Part shown: piece after piece, positions 1 through 9,189 of the stretch
How the letters are laid out: each line of letters starts with the position of its first letter
How positions within the stretch are numbered: the stretch's first letter is position 1
From: Medicago truncatula
Taxonomy: Eukaryota; Streptophyta; Magnoliopsida; Fabales; Fabaceae
DNA length: 64,000 bases
Assembly: GCF_003473485.1 (NCBI RefSeq)
Contig: NC_053045.1
Location: 38,910,494 to 38,974,493 of the forward strand
Direction of reading: 5' to 3'
Made by a program: the position numbers and the translations under genes
Notes under the pieces: model-generated
What the model saw: only the letters and a program-made list of their open reading frames with translations
What the model was told of the DNA's origin: nothing
Database searches by the model: none

Positions 1-2403
1 AATGTTCCCTTGCCTTTTAACAATGTTCTTGCTGCGGTATAGATAGGTGAAAAAATGAATGAGTTAAATTAAAAGTAATTAAAATATGATAAGTGCTATA
101 TTCAGCGAAAAAAGTTATCACGGAAACTTCCCGAAAATGAAAGCAACAAATTATAAAAGGAGGATTTGGCAGAAATCAAGGGAAGTTGAAAAATTAATGG
201 AAGTAAAAAAAAGAAAATTGCATGGAGGAATAGGCTTCGCTATGTCCTCGTGAAGAAAAATTCGTTGTATATATAGAATTATCTATAAAATATTTAGTTA
301 TTTGGTAAGTTAAAAGACCCATTATGATTTCTTAAAGGTTGCACCATTCAAACAAAACAAAAAACGTTGGTTCAAGGCGACGTAGTACTCAGGATTTCAT
401 TTAAACAACACATGATGAGTTGCATCGTTAAAAAGGTACATCGTTAAGTTCTTCAAACTACAAGTTCGGAGAAGTCCCTATGAGGGCCTGCAGAGTAGTA
501 AAAAATTCATTTTTTATTGAAAAAAGAAAAGGACACAAAAATTAATTTTCTCCTTCTATTCTAAAAAATATATTTATAGTTTTCAGGTGATTAATTTTAT
601 TTTTTTACATTATCCATTTCTTTGAATATGGATACACTCGATGCAAGCAAGGATTTAGTATCATGCTCTTCCAATCGATTTAAGACATCATAATAAATCC
701 AATCGAAATTAATAAATGAAGATTTTCATTGAGTAAGCCATCCACAATCTCTTTGTTCATTTATCGATCTTCTAGTGTTTCCTCAAAGGTGATAAAGAAA
801 GAAAATTTACTACACAAAAGCAAGTATTACGTAATAATAGATAGATACAAGCAAACCTGAACCTCACTATGAAAAACCTTTCCTAAATCATTTTTAATTC
901 GAAAAAAAGGGCTATATATGCTTCCATGTCCAAAATGTAAAATCTATCTATTCTTTCCAATAGGAGGAATCTTCATCACCGGTTGCTATGAGAAACTGTC
1001 TGCTGGAGGAGAAAGAATAAATAAATAATCATGAGAATACATAACGTTATTATTCAATGAAATTATATTGCACAATTAATCAATGCTCTTGTTAAGCTGA
1101 GAAAGAATGAAAGATAACAAAATTTGAATGTACACAAACGTCAGTCAATTAAGGAAACTATTATTTCATAATACGTGTCATTAAGTCTATTATAAAAAAT
1201 GAATTATATAACTAATTATTATATGATATTTTTTTTAAATTTGGGGACAACTATATTTCCACTCATTCAGAATAAAATATGAGTATTGATATTTTTAAAG
1301 GCAAGGGGGAGATCCACATAGACAAAAATGAGACATGATACAAAAGACAAGTCTAAGCTTCAATAGTTACATAACAAACTCAATTATTTTAGTAATATTA
1401 TTACTCTACACTGCCTGCATATATGAATAATGACACTATAATCACATTTGGTATTAAGTTAGATTCAACAAAATTAATACCAAAATGAGACTATAATATC
1501 ATGCTACTTAGCAGTTAGCAATTAGCATCTTGGAATAGTAAATATGTGGCAAGTACTTATGCTGGGATGCTTGGTGTTGATGACATTCTATGTTGCAATT
1601 GGCTGTTGCACAAATTAGTACACCTACACCATGCTAGTGTTTATGGAGGATACAACAAGAGTTGTTTAAGGACCAACCAGTTTTTGCCTAATAAAAGTTG
1701 TGTTCAGTCAATTTTGGTTCCAAAGGAAAAAACCGTATGGTTAAATGTCAATGAATTGAAAAAATGTTTGACCATATATATCACATACAACCAACAAGAC
1801 AAGCTGAACTAAGCTTACAAAGCATTTATATCACATACAACCAAACTCTTCTTTCTAAACCAGATAACAGAAAAAGTCTTGTCTTAAATTTTTATGGCCT
1901 GTTTGTTTGTTTGTTTCCCACTGAAATCTAAAGCAAACATGAAAATAAAAAATTTAAACGAAAAATTGAGGTTATGCAATTAATTAACAGGTCAAACAAT
2001 TTTGAAAATGCAGTTAATCAGAAAATTAAAATGCATGTTCATATTGCTATACTTTTTCATGCCAAATGTGAAAATAATTTTCTGGAAATAGGAGAAAACT
2101 GAGTAACATAGGATAAATCAATCTTGTTACTAGTGAGATCAAAGTGTAAAGCACATACAAGTGGAGCCACTTCAATCTTAGCAAACAACTTTTTCTTCAG
2201 AATAATGCATATAATAAAATAGAGAAATCAACATGCAGGTTTCCCAAGAAGAGTATATATAGAAAGAATACAATTTATCAAAGCTGTAACACTAAGCATG
2301 CCAAATAATAGCTTAAAAAAGTTCAAAATTGTTATATTATTAAGGTTTCTTGTAATCTAATCAACTCCTAAAACTTAACTCATGTCTTGATACAAAACAT
2401 CAA
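1..2403. other. gene-free A/T-rich stretch
   Basis: No reading frame here resembles a known protein and none has plant coding character. The longest (about 88 codons near 1546-1812) lacks any recognisable motif. The DNA is A/T-rich with no clear terminal repeats. It lies downstream of the trihelix gene and may hold its 3' untranslated region, or a further 3' exon if the alternative donor discussed there is used. Confidence 0.5.
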
Positions 2404-2626
2404 GGGCCCGTTTGGGTTGACTTATTTTTTAGTTTATGCAAAAAACTTGTACAAATAAATAAGCTTTTTATGTATTACTCACAAGCTTCTCAAGGTAGTT
2501 TATGAAAAAACGGTTTACGAAGATCCAGTTTTTGTTAGTTGAAAACTTATGAATTAATGTAAAAACTTATTTATTTGCATAAGCTATTTTTCATAAGCTA
2601 AAAAATAAGTCAATCCATACGGGCCC
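2404..2626. mobile_element. miniature inverted-repeat element (GGGCCCGTTTGG type)
   Basis: A 223 bp block begins GGGCCCGTTTGGGTTGACTT and ends with its near-complement (...AAGTCAATCCATACGGGCCC). The terminal inverted repeats run about 35 bp, both including the run TTATTTTTTAG with a few mismatches. The interior is A/T-rich with several AAGCTT/CATAAGC motifs and no coding frame, so this is a non-autonomous MITE. I could not find a clean target-site duplication, so the superfamily is left open; this terminus is common in plant hAT-like MITEs. Confidence 0.75.
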
Positions 2627-2926
2627 AAGTCCCAAGTTTGTTAGTTTTCATACAAATTCTTCTACTAGTAGTATAAACTACAACCAATGAAGAAATATTT
2701 CCCCCATATGACTTTCATCACTTTTAATAACTCAAGAACAAAACAACAACATATCAGTTACCATTATCACAAGTAACAAAATACCCAACTTCTGCTGCAA
2801 GCAACCATATAAAACCAAATTTACACATTAATGTGATTAACAAGCTCCTAATAATCATTAAGCATAAGCAATCAAGCAAAAAAAAAAAAAACATACAAAT
2901 TACAGATAAATAAAACCATCAAAAAG

Positions 2927-3868
2927 TCAAATACAATGATTATAAATTTGAAACAGGTTAAGCTCACCGGAACCAGAAGCACGTTTAGTGCGTTTGATTT
3001 TCTGAAGCTGAACCTGCGTTTCCATGTATAACTGCATTCTCTGATACTCCAAATCCTTCACAAACTGCATCCTCTGCTTCTCTAATTCCACCATTTGTCT
3101 CTGTTTTGAAGCTTCAACTCTTTCATATACTTCACTGAATCTCTCTATAGCCTGAGCAAGCTCTCTGAAACCAAACTCCTTATGGGTCCCATCGTTTTCT
3201 CTTCCTTTCTTTCCAGTACTCGACCTCCATTCCTCCGACTCCACACTTTCCGCCTCCGCCGCCGCAGCAGCAGCCGCAGCAAACGCCGAGAAATTCCGCC
3301 GGAATGATACCTCGTCTCTTTTCACCATTGCCGGACGTTTTTGTGTTCCGGATCGGGGACCGACCGGATGAGAGATTATCCACGCCGGCGGTGACGGTGG
3401 AGAAGGTGGAGATTGAGGAGGTGGACGTTTCACGACGGTTGGAGTAGACCGTACATTCACCGGCGAGGAGAGTTTTTTGACCGGAAAAGTATCGCCGATG
3501 AGAACGTCGAGACGAGTGAAAAACGGCCAGGGACTCTGGTAACCGCCGTCGGATTCGGAAACCCTAGCTTTCTCGATCTTGTACTTCTTCTTCAACGTGT
3601 CGATTCGGTTTTTGCACTGAACGTCGGTACGTCGAGCTTTCCTGTTACCGGCGGCGTGGAAGTCGTTGACGGCGTCGGCGACCTCTTGCCAAGTTTTCTG
3701 ACGGAGGTTACCGCGGTTGAGGTCGAGGTAGCGTTCACCCCAGGCGTCGATGAGGGTGGAAGTTGCGTCTTCGGTCCAGCAGTCTTCGCGGCCGGAGTAC
3801 GGCGATGACAACGGAAGACGCGGCGGAACGGAGTGGATTGGTGACGGAGCTCCGGCGATGATGTCCAT
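2927..3868 (-). CDS. trihelix (GT/SIP1-clade, ASIL-like) transcription factor
   Basis: Encodes 313 residues in one exon. Residues 28-115 form a trihelix DNA-binding domain with the expected tryptophans (W31, W43, W60), followed by QCKNRIDTLKKKYKIEK, the amphipathic helix and basic segment typical of the SIP1/ASIL clade. After a proline-rich stretch (about 140-180) and an alanine run come about 65 charged residues rich in E, K, Q and R (coiled coil, about 235-300) that ends in a basic KIKRTKR segment. Family members are nuclear regulators; Arabidopsis ASIL1/2 repress seed-maturation genes. The start is the ATG at 3868: the open frame extends about 26 codons upstream, but only to a TTG. Coding DNA is G/C-rich compared with its surroundings. 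Near the end, CCG|GTGAGC could act as a 5' splice site, which would replace the last 11 or so residues by a further exon. Target genes cannot be inferred. Confidence 0.9.
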   Translation of the reverse strand: MDIIAGAPSPIHSVPPRLPLSSPYSGREDCWTEDATSTLIDAWGERYLDLNRGNLRQKTWQEVADAVNDFHAAGNRKARRTDVQCKNRIDTLKKKYKIEKARVSESDGGYQSPWPFFTRLDVLIGDTFPVKKLSSPVNVRSTPTVVKRPPPQSPPSPPSPPAWIISHPVGPRSGTQKRPAMVKRDEVSFRRNFSAFAAAAAAAAEAESVESEEWRSSTGKKGRENDGTHKEFGFRELAQAIERFSEVYERVEASKQRQMVELEKQRMQFVKDLEYQRMQLYMETQVQLQKIKRTKRASGSGELNLFQIYNHCI

Positions 3869-4129
3869 GAAAAGCGGTTGTTGAGTTTGGAAAATCGGTG
3901 GCCGGTTGAGTTTTGGTCGGCGGAAGGTGGCTAACTGATGGAGCAAAGTTTACGACGAGAGTCGTTTTACCGTGCGGGGGGAAAACACATTGCAATTCTT
4001 TGTTATGTTTATTTTTATTTTATTTTTTTTATTTTACTATTTATTGCTTTTTATAATCGTTTTGTTTTTGCGTTGTTTTGGTGGGCTTTGAGAAATGGTG
4101 AAGCGGATTACTTTTTGCACCTCTGAAAT

Positions 4130-6144
4130 AAATTACTTAAAAAAAAGGCTCATGCAACCATGTCATACATTCACTAATTGTACTAGTTTATAGTGTCATT
4201 GAATGTTGAGACTCATATCAAGTCCAATTGTGCTTGTTCTTAATGTCCACAATAACGTATGTATGTAATGAAATAATTTGATTGTCATTTTTATCCGTGG
4301 TAAAAAATTCGTGATATTATATGTCAAAAAGTGCAGAATTAACGAAAATGTCTAAAAAAAATTAAAACTTAAATACTATAAATATGTATTCATAAAAGGT
4401 ATAAGAAGTAATGTTTTTTTTAGGTATTAGGAGTAATGTTTCAATGGTATAAAATCTTTTACAAAATACAATTAAGGACTTTGAGCCCTTAGTCTAAAAC
4501 ACCACATAGATACTAAACTTTTGTTGAGCTTTGTACATTATTATAGATCATCTTAATATGCTCCTACAAGTGAGGATTGCATTGCATATCGAACGTAAGA
4601 TAACCGTAAGGCATGCATACAAGGTTAATCATGTAATATATAATAGTTACAAAATTGGTACTCCAATCAAATCTTAATCATCAGTGTACACACACGACTT
4701 TCATATGATCTTAATCTCTTTCTTTCACTAACAGAACATAATGAGGACAATTTCATGACATATTAAATATGCACATTGCATGTATACTCATCTAATCACA
4801 CCGATAAAACTAACGATCCAATGCAGATTCAACACTTATATCACATGACATGACATGTAGGATATTCAACATATCGTCATCAAAATTATTTAATACTTAC
4901 TTAGCTTATATTTTCAACTAAGGACAGTGCAATAGCAAGATAAGATAACCAATACAATAATCATGTCAAATATCTTAAGACATGCACAATAGGTTCTAAG
5001 ATTTTTTTGAGAGAATACTCTAAGATTAATTATCATAGGAAAACGTCTTACATGACACGCATTGATAAAAAAACTTAGACACACACAAATAAAAATAAAA
5101 TAAAAGATAAATTATTTAGTGACGTCATTTAACTATTTTAATGTGTTTGCGCTTAAATGTTTTAGATTTGGACTTGTGCCAAGTGGTTGTTTCTCTCATG
5201 ATAAACATACATGGTGTATAAACACAACTTGCATATGACCTCAATGCATATATTTCTTTCATTAACTAAACATAATGAGGAGAATTGCATGACATGTAAA
5301 ATATGCACATAGCCTATATAGTAAGTATCCCCAAGAATGCCCCAGATCTCACAAACCATTTATAGTCCCTAAAAACTTTGCATGAACCCCTTGAAGTATC
5401 CATCAAATTAAGTTGTGTGTACTACTCGAATCATTTATGACTTCCTTATGTTAAGTAACCGAGAAGAGTAAAACATGTAAAGCAAAACAAAATAGAAGAA
5501 GGTAAACCCCAACAAAGTGAAGAAAATAGTTTGCAAAAGAAAAGATATAGAGTATTTCAAACAAGAAATAAACCAAGATGCACATCTTTATATATAGGAA
5601 TTGTCTTGCAAGGCATGAAATGTCTTGCGTGATTCATTGTGATCCAAATTATTCAACTCCGGGCAATATGCATCATCTCCCCTAAACATCATGTTGAAAG
5701 AAAAAAATTCACAAATTCCTTGAATAAACAATCAAAATATTAGGGTTATTGTTCAAACACAAATAATTATAGTGATGATAAAACATTGGTTGTGTTGCAA
5801 GTAAAATTGTCTTTCTCGCTTTTTCTCTCAAGATCAAATTCTCTTCTATTTTTCTCTCAACTATTTGTTTTTTGTTTTCATTGCTTAGCTCTCGTCCAAC
5901 GTGGAAACTTCTTCATTTCCACTCTTTTTTTTACTTATTTTTGTTTTTCTTGCTCTCTATTAAGTCTAAGTGCTGTTTGATCGTTACATATTTCTTGTGG
6001 ACTAAGAGGAGAACGAACAATTACGTGTGTGTTGTGAACAAAGATGAATTTCTTAGTGAAGCCATCATGGTTGACTTTTATATCATATTGTCATGGTTTA
6101 CCAAGTAAAAAGTGAACGATTTCTATCGATACAACTTCACGTAA
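4130..6144. other. gene-free stretch upstream of the trihelix gene
   Basis: Contains the presumed trihelix promoter next to 3870-4130 and then about 2 kb of A/T-rich DNA with no supported gene. Small frames near 5162 and 5786-6108 are low-complexity. The one structured item is a pair of diverged direct repeats, listed separately. Confidence 0.5.
4683..5325. repeat. pair of diverged direct repeats about 110 bp long
   Basis: About 4683-4788 and 5211-5325 share a colinear series of motifs: a CATATGA(T/C)CT segment, TTTCTTTCA(C/T)TAAC, ACATAATGAGGA, CATGACAT and AAATATGCACAT. They are separated by about 420 bp. The nature of the duplicated unit is unknown. Confidence 0.6.
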
Positions 6145-6308
6145 AATTTCACTAATATAGTTAGTACATGGCTAGTTACCTAACACTTGTTTATCAACAA
6201 CAATTTCTTCATTCTCTCTTAAAGATCGAAGTTTATAAGTCTAGAATGGAAAGTAGTACTAAGATTAAGTTTTGTAACTAGTCGTGTACTAACTATATTA
6301 GTGAAAAT
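6145..6308. mobile_element. MITE with long terminal inverted repeats
   Basis: The left arm CACTAATATAGTTAGTAC (from about 6149) is repeated inverted on the right as GTACTAACTATATTAGTG (to about 6303). Including mismatched flanks the arms are about 30 bp, with GCTAGTTAC/GTAACTAG(T) at their inner ends. The interior has no coding content. The target duplication could not be fixed, so the superfamily is unassigned. Confidence 0.7.
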
Positions 6309-6539
6309 ACCAACACCGATTATTGAAGAATATAATTTTCCTTGAACTAAACATCTAGCATAAAAGATATTCTCTTTGTGAGGAGCCATCATCATTCATG
6401 TGGACACACAACAATATCCACATCATAAGCAAATTCTCTGAGAGGTGTAGTTCCTCACTCCCTTCTTCATTCTTACTAGATGGCCTAAGAGAAGAATGTA
6501 AACTTTCTTTTTTCACTTTCGATCATCATTAATCCATCC

Positions 6540-7198
6540 TTTGATGACCAAAGCTCTCTTGTTTGTACATTGGGAAGCAATGTACCCCATCCCAAGACAC
6601 TTAAAACAATTAATAGAAGTAGTAAAAGAAGTGGAAGTAGATTTATTTGAGTTAAAAGTTATTTTTACTTTCTGGGAGGTAGATCATCATTACGTTTTCT
6701 CATGAATCAATAGGTCTTGCTCCACACCTTACTCTCTCTTTTTGTAGTTTTTTTTTTGGTTACAACAGGGCAAACAGAAGCAAAAAAGAACAGAAACAGA
6801 AAAAAGAAGAAAACCGCTAGCTCCTAACAAAGAAAGTGTCTATCACATCAGCTCTAAGCAGAGGAAGGAGGTCAGCTGGAGGCGAATGGGTGCACTACAA
6901 AATGAGCATCTGAATTAGCACCCAATTTAGCAAAGAAATCCACACATTGGTTCCCCTCTCTTAAGGTGTGATGAAGAGAGATGTTCCGAACAATTAGCAA
7001 GTCCTTTATATTCTGGATGAGGACGGCGTAGGTGTGGTATCTCGGGGTATCATTCATGATAAGATTAACAGCAAGATGTGATCCCCTCTCTTTTTGTAGT
7101 TGATCCCACTGTAATATGGCATAATTTGTGAACTCAAAAGTTGCTAACTTCACTTTCCTTTCCTCCCCTAACTTCGTGGTAACTAAATTTTGTTCCAC
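6540..7198 (-). pseudogene. decayed Ty3/gypsy gag, interrupted by a LINE
   Basis: Read on the minus strand from 7198, the frame gives KVKLATFEFTNYAILQWDQL, which matches the conserved capsid segment of plant Ty3/gypsy gag (usual form VKLA..EF..YA..WWDQL). The matching continuation is found only after skipping 6748-7085: a degraded run with a stop, then at about 6565-6612 a CCHC-like zinc knuckle (CFKCLGMGYIASQC, histidine replaced by tyrosine). Stops and frame changes show that it is not functional. The interrupted region is a LINE insertion with its own entry. No LTRs, pol or integrase were recognised nearby, so only a gag remnant survives. Confidence 0.8.
6748..7085 (-). mobile_element. 5'-truncated LINE (RNase H end) with 14 bp target-site duplication
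   Basis: Inserted in the minus orientation: its poly(A) shows as T10 at 6748-6757, and the other end is cut off inside the RNase H domain. The frame contains IVRNISLHHTLREGNQCVDF followed by FAKLGANSD, the C-terminal RNase H motif of plant L1-type elements. Perfect 14 bp direct repeats CTCTCTTTTTGTAG flank it (6734-6747 and 7086-7099), as expected of target-primed reverse transcription. The host sequence is the gypsy gag above, and the two frames are joined in phase, giving a chimeric 108-codon frame. Confidence 0.88.
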
Positions 7199-7511
7199 TT
7201 ATTGCTCTCAATGTAAGCATGTTTCTAGATCAACCTTCCTTTAAAAATTAGGAATTTCAAGTTTCTTTTTCTTCCAAAGTTATTTTTCCTCCCTATCCTT
7301 TCTTGATTATATAATTTCTAAGTCTTCCTCCATTCCTCCTACTACTCCTATACTCCCTAGGAGCCTCATCCTCTTCCTTCTCATAGTCCTTTTGATTAGA
7401 GGTTGATGCCTTCACATTACCCTCTCTTCAACAAAAGTAATTATTCCTTTAATCTTCACTAATCCTCTTAATCTTCCTTTGTGCTTCTCTTTGAAGATTA
7501 GTCATATAAAT

Positions 7512-7623
7512 ATTAGGGGGTATTCCTAAAAAAAATATTTTACAGGGGTAAATAAAAAAAAATATTTTACAGGGACGAAAACAAAAAATGACCTATATTA
7601 CAGGAGGTAAAGCATCATTAACT
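7512..7623. mobile_element. single arm of the long-inverted-repeat MITE seen at 12371-12665
   Basis: The sequence TTAGGGGGTATTCC, then two ATATTTTACAGGG motifs, GACCTATATTACAGG and a terminal ATCATTAACT, matches the right half of the complete element at 12371-12665. The left half is missing, so this is a truncated copy. Confidence 0.75.
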
Positions 7624-7793
7624 CAAATAAATATTATACCTAATAGCTCAACTAGGTGTCTACACTCTTGATGACTTTGCAATGTAATCAATCTCTCTTG
7701 ACTTTTAACACTTAGTATTAGTGTGTATTTTGATGTTACTTTATTTTTTATTTAAAAAAAAAAAAAAAAAAAACATTGCCTATAACATCCAAA

Positions 7794-7828
<35 letters not shown>

Positions 7829-8500
7829 CAAGTCAATATGTGTAGAAACACACTTTATTTTATATTTTTGGAATTTTCTGAAGTTTTCAAAATATTTTCA
7901 AATAGCAGATTTATTTTACCACACTTTCCTTTGAATCTCAATGTTTGCATAAAAAAACTCAAATACAATGAAGAATTAAACACAAGGGAAATTGGTTCGT
8001 CGATATATTAATACAATTCATCAAACATAAGGAATCAATGAACACTTTGTGAAGAACACATGAACCTATTGCTTGCAATGAAGGAATTTCATAAATTTAA
8101 AATTTCGTCACAAGAAGCATGAATCGTGTGCAAAAATTATGAATAAGTCTCTTGTAATCATGGAATCAGTGTACAACATTATATCTAGGAAATAACGATG
8201 AACGCATTCGAGAAGGATTTGATTTTTGTTAAAATGCTAAACTAGATTGTACCTCTAGATCTGAATTTCACGAAAATTGATCTCAAACTGATGTTTAAGA
8301 ACTCAAATATAGCAAAATAAATTGAAAAAATATACAAATCAAAATAACCAAAGAAACTAAAAGACTGGAATTTATTGCCAATAACCAAATCAAAATACAT
8401 TCAACAAGGACAATGTCTACAATTTATGAATTCAGTGTAATTGATCTATAGACCATATTATCGTAATTTCAGCGACAAGAACAATAGTCTTGATTAACAA
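7624..8500. other. gene-free stretch with long adenine tracts
   Basis: Two long, nearly pure adenine runs lie at about 7753-7773 and 7802-7828. They make the short frame around 7721-8011 meaningless as protein. The rest, to the Agenet gene, is A/T-rich and probably includes the 3' untranslated region of that gene; nothing else is seen. Confidence 0.5.
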
Positions 8501-8962
8501 TCATGATGGTGATATATATGAATTATGCCTCCAAGATCCACTCTCCCCAAAACAACTTTTGATGAACCCTAATTTGATCACAGGGTAGTAAATAGTTTGA
8601 TGGGTGTAGTCAAAATACACACTATAGTAGTAATTGTTTTCCATGAGGATCTTCTCGCTAGCAATTTTCCCTACCCACCAACCATCTTTATAAAAAACAT
8701 CAACTTTTTGATTGAGTTGAAACTTAGAAGGATTTCGAACACGTGGCTGTGATGGACGAAGATCTTTTGATAAAAGTGTTTCCATAAGAAGTTGAGATTC
8801 GTCGTCTTTAAGAAGATTCTTGTAACGAATCACATATTTTCCACTCTCAAGGCATGAAACAATTGTGGCTTCAAAATATGAACCTACAAACCCTTCTTCT
8901 TTACTACATACTTCTACTTTATCTCCTACCTTGTAATCCACTCTCTTCATTGGTGGACGCAT
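8501..8962 (-). CDS. small protein with two Agenet (Tudor-like) domains
   Basis: Encodes 153 residues. Residues 9-72 (KVGDKVEVCSKEEGFVGSYF ... IVRY-like core ... LRP) form a canonical plant Agenet domain with the GS(Y/W)(F/Y)EA motif and the acidic LLKDDES loop. Residues 80-140 (FQLNQKVDVFYKDGWWVGKI) form a second, with the double tryptophan seen in Agenet repeats. Agenet domains belong to the Tudor royal family; in plants they occur in DUF724 proteins and chromatin readers. Here there is no DUF724 C-terminal domain, so this is either a naturally short Agenet protein or the surviving first exon of a longer gene. The ATG at 8962 is followed by a second in-frame ATG four codons later. The frame is clean and ends with a stop at 8501. 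Its ligand is unknown. Confidence 0.78.
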   Translation of the reverse strand: MRPPMKRVDYKVGDKVEVCSKEEGFVGSYFEATIVSCLESGKYVIRYKNLLKDDESQLLMETLLSKDLRPSQPRVRNPSKFQLNQKVDVFYKDGWWVGKIASEKILMENNYYYSVYFDYTHQTIYYPVIKLGFIKSCFGESGSWRHNSYISPS

Positions 8963-9189
8963 GGTTGCAATAGATCAAGAATCTACACGAAGAAATAGAG
9001 ACACAGAGAGAGATATGAATAGCTTTTTTTACTATGAAGTACACACAAAGAAGGGAATAAGAAAGGAAGAATACCAGTTGTTCTGTTTTAACATCCGTCG
9101 TCCCCTCTCTAAAACCCATCTCTCTTCCTTCTCTCTAATCTCAGATCCTCCATCCCCTCTTAATCCAAACTCATTCTTTCCGATGTAGC

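Noticed and set aside
1546..1812. 88-codon plus frame
   Set aside because: No recognisable domain, no upstream promoter-like signal and A/T-rich intergenic composition.
7721..8011. 96-codon plus frame
   Set aside because: About half of it is poly-lysine from two adenine tracts.
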